From CAYVQB01 sp964453985 (GTDB taxonomy: Bacteria; Babelota; Babeliae; Babelales; UASB340), in the NCBI GenBank assembly GCA_964453985.1, contig CAYVQB010000031.1:1-12116 (forward strand): a stretch of DNA of 12,116 nucleotides, read 5' to 3'. The notes under the pieces are model-generated. The model worked only from the letters and a program-made list of their open reading frames with translations. It had not been told where the DNA came from and did not search any database. The position numbers were made by a program, and so were the translations under genes. Below, piece after piece: positions 6,501 to 12,116 of this stretch (position 1 is the stretch's first letter; each line of letters begins with the position of its first letter).

Positions 6501-7898
6501 CCTGAAGAAAAGTTATTAAGAGCTATTTTTGGAGAAAAATCAAGGGAAGTTCGAGATACATCTTTAAGGGTTCCGCCTGGAGTAGACGCGACCGTTATTG
6601 GTGTTAAGGTCTTCTCAAAAAGCGGTATTCGAAAAGATAAAAGATATAAAGAATTTGTAGCTAAAGAAACAGAAAAAGTAGAAGAAAATTTTGATTATCA
6701 TGTATCCATTTTGCAAAAAGGTGCAATAACCAGAATTATAGAACTTTTAGATGGCAAGCAAGCAAAAGCAGCCAAAGACAAGCCTTTTTCTTTAAAAGGT
6801 CTCTTTGATAAGCAAAAACTTGAGCAAGCTAGCGCTGAAGATCTGTTTAAAATCGAAGTTACAGATAAAAAAATAAATGAAAAAATACAGCAATATCAGG
6901 AGATGTTTAATAACCAGATCCATGTTTTAACTGCATTGAAACATGAACAGTTATCTAAACTTAGAAAAGGTGATGAACTTCCTTCTGGTGTTTTAAAAAT
7001 GATTAAAGTCTATGTTGCAATGAAACGACACGTTTCTGTTGGTGATAAAATGGCGGGAAGACACGGTAATAAAGGTGTGGTATCTCAAATAGTTAATGTT
7101 GAAGATATGCCTTATTTACAAGATGGTACTCCTGCTGACATAGTACTTAACCCTCTTGGCGTTCCTGGTCGTATGAACGTTGGTCAAATTCTAGAAACTA
7201 TTTTAGGTATGGCCGGTAGAAAGATGGGTTCTAATTTTGCAAAAGAACTAAATGATCTTAGTCATAAAAATGTCAAAGCTGCCCTATCTAAATATTATGG
7301 TAGTGACGTGGTAGACAGTATAGAAAAACAATATGGCAAAGATTCACTTATAGATTTTGCTAAAAAGACAGCTGAGCATGGTGTGTCTATGAGTACACCG
7401 GTGTTTGATGGTGCTAGTTATGAAAAAGAGATTGTGCCATTACTCGAAGAGTTAGGCTTATCACCTAGTGGAGCATATACTCTTTATGATGGGCAGACAG
7501 GTGAGCCTTTTGGTCAGCCTGTGACTGTTGGTTGCATCTATATGATGAAACTTAATCACATGGCAGATGATAAGCTTCATGCTCGTTCCGTTGGACCATA
7601 CTCTTTAATTACACAGCAACCATTAGGCGGTAAGGCACAGTTTGGTGGACAGCGTTTTGGTGAGATGGAAGTGTGGGCGTTGTATGCTTATGGCGCAGCG
7701 TACACCTTGCAGGAGATGTTAACAGTGAAGTCTGATGATGTTAATGGGCGAATAAAAGCTTATGAAGCTATTGTCAGAGGTGAAGAAGTAACTGAGCCTG
7801 GGATACCTGAATCATTTAATGTTTTAGTAAAAGAACTGCAAAGTTTAGGTCTGCAGGTAGATCTATTTAAGACTAGCAAGGAGCGAGTTGGTGAATAA
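3570..7898 (+). CDS. rpoB: DNA-directed RNA polymerase subunit beta, with Cys-rich N-terminal insertion
   Basis: This is the beta subunit of RNA polymerase, which forms one side of the active-site cleft. It has 1442 aa, about 100 more than E. coli RpoB. The N-terminus (RKSFGKIKEVVSLPNLIEIQ) is standard. Residues ~80-139 are an unusual Cys-rich insertion, followed by the normal PLKVKMQL. The lobe and DIDHLGNRAVR (521-531) are normal. The rifampicin region (585-615) keeps Gln591, Asp594, His604 and Ser609, matching E. coli Q513, D516, H526 and S531, so it looks sensitive at those sites. The PWHGYNFEDA motif (887-896), KLLRAIFGEK (981-990), GDKMAGRHGNKG (1158-1169) and the C-terminal QQPLGGKAQFGGQRFGEMEVWAL are present. 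A long insertion at ~1020-1135 matches the Gram-negative type. The ATG has GGGAG (3558-3562) 7 nt upstream. The stop overlaps the rpoC start. Several core motifs deviate, as detailed in the findings. Confidence 0.98.
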   Translation: MSQIQTGKGALRKSFGKIKEVVSLPNLIEIQSKSFNDFVQLDSLPSERKNFGLEKVLKDTFPIEHNDRISLEYVSYELGDWGCTCGNLTGITNRYSWKCSACKKAGCSKLIDHICTNCGQETAAYIVCKKCFSRVGVKTAITVDESRYSGKTYSMPLKVKMQLITWDIDVDTASRVVREIKEQEVFFCDLPIMVDLYEDESGIYKLGSNGTFVINGVDRVVVSQMHRAPGVMFSVSRKIKDFRGQACHIARIIPSRGSWLDFEFDQNDVLYVRIDKKKKILVTTFLQALGIDKDKILPMFYDFETIQIKSGKFSRKVNNGLVGQRLEIGALPKNVESEFTIGQRFSKSLIEKLLKEGVKDLFVRKASLINRILAEDVFDTDTGEIVAQQGTILTEELVDQVALLKNNSMSIIHSSGYVLQSSIALSFAQDHANNRQEALKDVYSKLRPGDVPSAKIMEEYLDNLFYNSRFYDLTIVGRIRCNRKLGLDIDQSNTQLTQEDIVAAIKYLVGLKERGEGELDDIDHLGNRAVRLVGELLQGQLYSGLTRIERIIKERFRLQDNYAVLMPYDFLNVKPLAAVLREFFGTGQLSQFMDQTNPLAEMAHKRRLSALGPGGITRERATFEVRDVHTSHYGRICPIETPEGQNIGLISSLATYARVNELGFIQTPYRPVIKNVVQDEVVYMDAYQEIGKRVAQAAIPINKEGHITKKDLLIRQDGNLITVPVEDVDFVDASPRQLVSVPTALIPFLEHDDANRALMGSNMQRQAVPIIKCQSPIIGTGMEKEIGSTQGTSLLVRNAGVVEYVSADKIVVRLYDNARDEHKWFSKPVDIYALKKFARSSHNTWIHYVSNVKVGAKVEVNDVLACGAATVNGELALGSNVLVAFMPWHGYNFEDAIVLSKRLVAEDVFTSVHVEEFVVEARDTKLGAEEITRDIPNIGEKDLEALDEDGVVRVGTRVRPGAILVGKVTLKGDVQVSPEEKLLRAIFGEKSREVRDTSLRVPPGVDATVIGVKVFSKSGIRKDKRYKEFVAKETEKVEENFDYHVSILQKGAITRIIELLDGKQAKAAKDKPFSLKGLFDKQKLEQASAEDLFKIEVTDKKINEKIQQYQEMFNNQIHVLTALKHEQLSKLRKGDELPSGVLKMIKVYVAMKRHVSVGDKMAGRHGNKGVVSQIVNVEDMPYLQDGTPADIVLNPLGVPGRMNVGQILETILGMAGRKMGSNFAKELNDLSHKNVKAALSKYYGSDVVDSIEKQYGKDSLIDFAKKTAEHGVSMSTPVFDGASYEKEIVPLLEELGLSPSGAYTLYDGQTGEPFGQPVTVGCIYMMKLNHMADDKLHARSVGPYSLITQQPLGGKAQFGGQRFGEMEVWALYAYGAAYTLQEMLTVKSDDVNGRIKAYEAIVRGEEVTEPGIPESFNVLVKELQSLGLQVDLFKTSKERVGE
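3807..3986 (+). other. Cys-rich double zinc-ribbon-like insertion in RpoB (codons ~80-139)
   Basis: Between ELG (residues 77-79) and the segment ITVDES...PLKV, where ordinary beta subunits have about ten connecting residues, lie about 60 extra residues with nine cysteines: 83, 85, 99, 102, 107, 115, 118, 128 and 131. The spacing is CxC-x13-CxxC for the first set and CxxC-x9-CxxC for the second, with Cys107 and His113 between them. Two four-cysteine zinc ribbons are the simplest reading. The reading frame is uninterrupted, base use matches the flanks, and typical beta sequence resumes at once, so this is a true in-frame insertion and not an assembly artefact. By homology it would sit on the protrusion (beta1) domain; its function is unknown to me. 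Confidence 0.85.
4149..4193 (+). other. Second small insertion in the RpoB protrusion (codons ~194-208)
   Basis: Bacterial beta subunits normally read (I/L)PLMTxxGTFIINGxERV. Here the segment is LPIMVDLYEDESGIYKLGSN followed by GTFVINGVDRV, which is about 12 extra, mostly acidic residues in the turn before GTF. It lies some 55 residues after the Cys-rich insertion in the same structural domain, so the two may touch each other in the folded protein. That contact is inferred, not seen. Confidence 0.7.
7878..7893 (+). promoter_or_regulatory. Ribosome binding site and GTG start of rpoC
   Basis: AAGGAG (7878-7883) lies inside the last codons of rpoB, 7 nt before GTG at 7891. The adjacent in-frame TTG at 7888 would have a spacer of only 4 nt and is a rarer start, so GTG is preferred. 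This site also makes rpoC translation start 8 nt before the end of rpoB, which suggests translational coupling of the two subunits. Confidence 0.75.
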
Positions 7899-10800
7899 TA
7901 GAATACTTGAAAGATTTCGTGAATATATAAATACAACTCAGTTTAATGCTATTAAGTTGAGTATAGCTTCTCCGGATAAGATGCGTTCTCTTTCTTATGG
8001 TGAAGTTAAAAAGATAGAAACAATAAACTATCGTACACTAAAACCAGAACGTGATGGTTTATTTTGCGCACGTATTTTTGGTCCGGTAAAAGACTGGGAA
8101 TGTAATTGCGGAAAATATAAGCGTATGAAGCACCGTGGTGTAACATGCGAAAAATGTGGTGTAGAGGTAATTCAATCAAAAGTTCGTAGAGAACGAATGG
8201 GGCATATTAACCTTGTTTCTCCTGTTTGCCATATTTGGTATTTAAAGGGGATTCCTAGTTATTTGAGCTTGATGCTTAATATGACTGTTCGTGATTTAGA
8301 ACGCGTTATTTACTTTGATAGTTATATAGTTGTTAATCAGGGTAGTTCTCCTTATCCACAAAAAACCTTACTTGCACCTCAGGAGTATGAAGACTACTTT
8401 GCTGCTCACCCTGAAGACACTGTTTTTAGTGCTGATATGGGCGGCCAGGCGGTTAGGACGCTTCTTTCTATGATCGACCTTAATTTTGAAGTTCGAAAAA
8501 TAGAAGAAGAATATGGTCAAACGGCTTCTGTTGCAATAAGACATAAGTTAGCAAAAAGAAATAAAGTTTTATCTGGTTTGTCTAATGCTAATATTAGGCC
8601 TGAATGGATAGTATTAGAAGTTTTACCAGTTATTCCACCAGATTTAAGACCTTTGGTTCCCTTAGAAGGTGGTCGTTTTGCTAGTTCTGATTTAAATGAT
8701 TTGTATCGAAGAGTTTTAAATAGAAATATAAGGTTACGTCGTTTAATAGAGCTTGAAGCTCCGGACGTAATTATTAAAAATGAAAAACGAATGCTTCAAG
8801 AATCTGTTGATGCATTAATTGATAATGGTCGAAGAGGCCAGCCCGTAAGAGGTTCGAATAAAAGACCTCTAAAATCTTTGAGTGAAATGCTTAGAGGTAA
8901 ACAGGGTAGATTTAGACAAAACTTGCTTGGTAAGCGTGTGGATTATTCCGGAAGATCTGTAATTGTTGTAGAGCCGGAACTTAAGCTTCATCAATGTGGT
9001 TTACCTAAACTGATGGCCTTAGAATTATTTAAGCCTTTTGTTTACGTAGAATTACAAAAAAGAGAGCATGCTCCAAACTTAAGAGTAGCCAAGCGTATGG
9101 TTGAAAATATGACGGCTGAAGTTTGGGATGCATTGGAAGAGGTTGTAAAAGATCGTCCAGTACTATTAAACCGTGCTCCGACTTTGCATAGATTAGGTAT
9201 CCAGGCTTTTTATCCAATCTTGGTTGAAGGTAAGGCTATTAAAGTTCACCCGTTGGTTTGTTCTGCATTTAATGCTGACTTTGATGGTGATCAAATGGCT
9301 GTTCACGTATTGCTGAGTAAAAAGGCAAGACAAGAAGCTAATAACCTTATGCTTTCTTCCAAGAATATTTTGTCTCCTTCTAGTGGTAAGCCAGTAGCAA
9401 CTCCTTCTCAAGATATGGTTTTAGGTCTTTATTATATGACCAAAGGTCGTAAGAATGTGAAGGGTTCTGGGTTAATTTTCTCAGACATACAAGAAGTTGT
9501 TTATGCCTATCAACATGGTCAGATCAATGTTCAAGCTCCTATCAGCTTACGTTTAAAACTTGGGTCTAACCCTATCCAAACAACTGTTGGTAGAGTTCTT
9601 TTGTATGAGGCTCTTCCTGAAGGAACTAACTTTGAATGGATAAATAAAGCTGTTAAGAAAAAAGACTTAGTAAAACTTATTTCAATGTTGCACAAATTTT
9701 TTGGAGCTGAAAAAACCGTTGAAGCTTTAGATAAAATAAAAAGTTTGGGCTTTACAAATGCTACTTTAGGTGGGATATCGCTTTGCATAAATGACTTAGT
9801 GATTCCTGATACTAAAATTGGAATTGTAAAAAAAGCTAAAAAAGAAGTAGAAAAAGCAGAAAAACTTTATAGAGACGGCGCCATTACAAATGGTGAACGT
9901 TATAATAAGGTTATTCAGATTTGGGCTAGAGCAACTGAGAATGTTTCTAATGATATGCTTACCGTTTTAGAAGGCATTGATAGTAAAGCTTCGGAGAATG
10001 AAGCTAGCAACAGTGTCCCCTTTAATCCGGTTTTCATGATGTTAGATTCTGGAGCTAGAGGTTCAAGACAGCAAATTAGACAGTTAGCTGGTATGAGAGG
10101 TTTAATGGCCAAGCCTTCTGGTGAGATTATGGAAACGCCAGTTACTGCAAACTTTAAAGAAGGTTTGAATGTTTTTGAATACTTCATATCAACTCACGGA
10201 GCAAGAAAAGGTCTTGCTGATACAGCTTTAAAAACTGCTGATGCTGGTTATTTAACAAGAAGATTAATTGATGTAGCTCAAGATGTTGTTGTTACTCAGC
10301 CCGATTGTAATACTTTGGGGTATTTGACTTTAAGTGATCTCAAAGAATCTGGTGAAATTCTAGAAGCATTAGAAGAGAGAATTTTTGGACGTATTGCTGC
10401 CGAAGATTTAACGGATCCTCTCAGTGGTGAATTATTGATAAGACAAGGTGAGCTTATAAGCTCTAAGTTAGCAGCCAAGGTTAGACAATCGGCTGTTACT
10501 GAAGTTGCGGTTAGATCTGCTATGACATGTCAGTCTAAACGAGGGATCTGTGCTAAATGTTATGGTATGGATTTGTCTACTCTTGAATTAGTAGATATTG
10601 GAACAGCTGTTGGTATTATAGCTGCTCAGTCTATTGGTGAGCCAGGTACGCAGCTTACACTTAGAACCTTCCATATTGGTGGTACCGCTAGTGGTCTTGT
10701 TGAAAAAGATTTTAACATTTCCAAGTTTGCGGGTAACGTTCAATATAGAGAAGTTCAAGTTGTTAGAAACCGTGATGGTGTTTTAGTTGTCATAAATCGT

Positions 10801-12024
10801 AAAGCTAGTCTTGCTATTGTTGCTGATGATGGCAGAGAGCTTGAAGAATTTGAATTAGAGTACGGAACATTATTATTTGTTGAAGATGAAGTCAAAATAC
10901 TAGTTGGTCAGAAGATTTCTGAGTTAAATCCTGAACGCGTAATCTTAACAGAAAAACCTGGTAAGATTGAGTTTGTTGATTTAATTGAAAATGTTACATA
11001 TCAAGTTAAATACAATGAAGAAACTGGTCAAACAAGTAAGGCTATTCTTGAGAGGCGAGATGAAAAGAGACAGCCTTATATGGTTGTTTTAGATGCTTCC
11101 GGTGAAGAACATGCTCGTTATTATCTCCCTACAAGTGCAACGCTGATTGTAGAAGATGGACAAGAGGTTCTTGGTGGTGATGTTCTTGCAAGATTGCCAA
11201 GAGAAGAGAAGAAAACACGAGATATCACCGGTGGTTTGCCTAGAGTAGCAGAATTATTTGAAGCACGTATTCCTAAAAATATTGCTGTGATTGCAGATAT
11301 CGATGGTGAGATACAATTTGGTGGACTACATAAAGGTCAGCGAAGAATAAGTGTTACATCTGAAGAAGGCGAAATCTTTGAATACAATGTTCCTAGAAGT
11401 AAGCACTTAAATGTTGAAGATGGTGACCAGATAAAAGCTGGAGATCCATTGACTTCAGGTGATCCGAACGTGCATGACATATTGAGAATATTGGGACCTG
11501 AAGAGTTACAGAAGTACTTGGTAAAAGAAGTACAAGAGATTTATCGTTTACAAGGTGTAGAAATCAGTGATAAGCATATTGAGATGATAGTAAGACAGAT
11601 GCTTAGAAAAGTACAAATTTTAGATGCTGGTGATACCAGTTTTGCTGTTGGTGACAGAATTGATAAGATTCATCTTCAAACTGTTAATAGAATGATAGCA
11701 AAAGAAGGTAAAAAAATAGCAATGGCTAAACCTGTACTTATGGGTATTACAAAGGCTTCTTTGGGTACAGAAAGCTTCTTGTCTGCTGCGTCATTCCAAG
11801 AAACGACGAAAGTTTTAACGGAAGCTTCAATTGCGGGTCAAGTTGATTACCTTTATGGCTTGAAAGAAAATGTCCAAATTGGTAGACTCATACCTGCAGG
11901 AACTGGAATATCATCTTTTAGATTAAAACATTTAGGTGAAGATGTTTCAGACCTTGAAAAACAGGCTCGTACCGAAGAAGAGCTTGAAGCGGGTCTTGAG
12001 AATATTTCCTTGGAAAGAAGTTAG
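7891..12024 (+). CDS. rpoC: DNA-directed RNA polymerase subunit beta'
   Basis: This is the catalytic beta' subunit, 1377 aa from the GTG at 7891 (one residue more if the TTG at 7888 is used). The N-terminal zinc-binding domain has Cys71, 73, 86 and 89 (DWECNCGKYKRMKHRGVTCE). The LLGKRVDYSGRSVI and LLNRAPTLHRLGIQAF segments are intact. The catalytic NADFDGDQM (461-469) carries all three Asp ligands for Mg2+. The bridge helix region (FISTHGARKGLADTALKTA) is normal. The second zinc site is complete (Cys806, 880, 887, 890). The trigger loop (GEPGTQLTLRTFHIGGTAS, ~916-934) is interrupted by an insertion of ~170 residues (~940-1109) before DITGGLPRVAELFEAR, as in E. coli SI3 and other Gram-negative polymerases. 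The very conserved HVPLS is HVLLS here. The C-terminus is Glu-rich. A tRNA-Val follows 13 nt after the TAG stop, with no terminator between them. Confidence 0.98.
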   Translation: MNNRILERFREYINTTQFNAIKLSIASPDKMRSLSYGEVKKIETINYRTLKPERDGLFCARIFGPVKDWECNCGKYKRMKHRGVTCEKCGVEVIQSKVRRERMGHINLVSPVCHIWYLKGIPSYLSLMLNMTVRDLERVIYFDSYIVVNQGSSPYPQKTLLAPQEYEDYFAAHPEDTVFSADMGGQAVRTLLSMIDLNFEVRKIEEEYGQTASVAIRHKLAKRNKVLSGLSNANIRPEWIVLEVLPVIPPDLRPLVPLEGGRFASSDLNDLYRRVLNRNIRLRRLIELEAPDVIIKNEKRMLQESVDALIDNGRRGQPVRGSNKRPLKSLSEMLRGKQGRFRQNLLGKRVDYSGRSVIVVEPELKLHQCGLPKLMALELFKPFVYVELQKREHAPNLRVAKRMVENMTAEVWDALEEVVKDRPVLLNRAPTLHRLGIQAFYPILVEGKAIKVHPLVCSAFNADFDGDQMAVHVLLSKKARQEANNLMLSSKNILSPSSGKPVATPSQDMVLGLYYMTKGRKNVKGSGLIFSDIQEVVYAYQHGQINVQAPISLRLKLGSNPIQTTVGRVLLYEALPEGTNFEWINKAVKKKDLVKLISMLHKFFGAEKTVEALDKIKSLGFTNATLGGISLCINDLVIPDTKIGIVKKAKKEVEKAEKLYRDGAITNGERYNKVIQIWARATENVSNDMLTVLEGIDSKASENEASNSVPFNPVFMMLDSGARGSRQQIRQLAGMRGLMAKPSGEIMETPVTANFKEGLNVFEYFISTHGARKGLADTALKTADAGYLTRRLIDVAQDVVVTQPDCNTLGYLTLSDLKESGEILEALEERIFGRIAAEDLTDPLSGELLIRQGELISSKLAAKVRQSAVTEVAVRSAMTCQSKRGICAKCYGMDLSTLELVDIGTAVGIIAAQSIGEPGTQLTLRTFHIGGTASGLVEKDFNISKFAGNVQYREVQVVRNRDGVLVVINRKASLAIVADDGRELEEFELEYGTLLFVEDEVKILVGQKISELNPERVILTEKPGKIEFVDLIENVTYQVKYNEETGQTSKAILERRDEKRQPYMVVLDASGEEHARYYLPTSATLIVEDGQEVLGGDVLARLPREEKKTRDITGGLPRVAELFEARIPKNIAVIADIDGEIQFGGLHKGQRRISVTSEEGEIFEYNVPRSKHLNVEDGDQIKAGDPLTSGDPNVHDILRILGPEELQKYLVKEVQEIYRLQGVEISDKHIEMIVRQMLRKVQILDAGDTSFAVGDRIDKIHLQTVNRMIAKEGKKIAMAKPVLMGITKASLGTESFLSAASFQETTKVLTEASIAGQVDYLYGLKENVQIGRLIPAGTGISSFRLKHLGEDVSDLEKQARTEEELEAGLENISLERS

Positions 12025-12037
12025 TTAAGTTAGGTGT

Positions 12038-12113
12038 AGGCGCGTAGCTCAGTTGGCAGAGCATTGCTTTGACGTAGCAAGGGTCAGCGGTTCGAATCCG
12101 CTCGTGCCTACCA
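12038..12113 (+). tRNA. tRNA-Val (anticodon GAC)
   Basis: This is a complete 76-nt cloverleaf. The acceptor AGGCGCG (12038-12044) pairs with CGTGCCT (12103-12109), including one G-T wobble. The anticodon stem TTGCT/AGCAA holds loop TTGACGT, giving anticodon GAC at 12071-12073, for GUC/GUU codons. The T arm is AGCGG-TTCGAAT-CCGCT. The discriminator is A73, as usual for Val, and CCA is encoded at 12111-12113. The first pair is A1-U72 rather than the common G1-C72, and U at -1 could also pair with A73. It lies just behind rpoC and is probably released from the same transcript. Only three bases of the window follow it. Confidence 0.95.
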
Positions 12114-12116
12114 TTT

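Noticed and set aside
10705..11214. Large insertion in the beta' trigger loop as a novelty
   Set aside because: It matches the known SI3-type insertion shared by many Gram-negative polymerases, so it is lineage information rather than something new.
1..12116. CRISPR arrays, insertion sequences, prophage or defence genes
   Set aside because: No regularly spaced repeats, transposase motifs or foreign-looking genes were seen; the window is almost fully occupied by core genes.

Overview
The window is a core transcription/translation locus of an AT-rich bacterium (about one third G+C by eye). Every gene lies on the + strand. The order is tRNA-Thr(TGT), tRNA-Thr(GGT), rpmG, tRNA-Trp(CCA), secE, nusG, rplK, rplA, rplJ, rplL, rpoB, rpoC, tRNA-Val(GAC). 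This is the widely conserved secE-nusG-rplKAJL-rpoBC ('beta operon') arrangement, framed and interrupted by tRNA genes. All four tRNAs encode CCA.

The RNA polymerase subunits have a Gram-negative architecture. RpoB (1442 aa) carries the long insertion between the VPxGVxxTVI segment and the GDKMAGRHGNKG segment. RpoC carries a roughly 170-residue insertion in the trigger loop (SI3-like). Ribosomal proteins and polymerase are clearly recognisable but have unusual substitutions at normally conserved positions. That suggests a divergent or fast-evolving lineage, possibly host-associated. A candidate phylum such as Dependentiae/TM6, or a delta-proteobacterium-like group, would fit, but taxonomy is only a guess from this sequence.

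Layout. Bases 1-436 hold three tRNAs and the tiny ribosomal protein gene rpmG. Bases 473-1223 encode the translocase subunit SecE and the elongation factor NusG. Bases 1254-3395 encode L11, L1, L10 and L7/L12, that is the L1 stalk and the GTPase-activating L10/L7/L12/L11 stalk. Bases 3396-3569 are the largest gap; it contains an 18-bp hairpin in the place where E. coli has its rplL-rpoB attenuator/processing site. Bases 3570-12024 encode the beta and beta' subunits, overlapping by 8 nt. A tRNA-Val follows rpoC after 13 nt. No convincing factor-independent terminator is visible, so the whole window may be one transcript (or nested transcripts) from a promoter upstream of base 1, with tRNAs cut out by processing.

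The outstanding observation is a Cys-rich insertion of about 60 residues near the N-terminus of RpoB (bases ~3807-3986). It has nine cysteines arranged as two probable zinc ribbons, at a point where ordinary bacterial beta subunits have only a short connector. Its first half resembles the zinc-binding motif of the beta' N-terminus (DWxCxCG...CxxC). A second, smaller insertion lies about 55 residues downstream in the same domain. I know of no described function for such an element, and it is the best candidate here for something undescribed.
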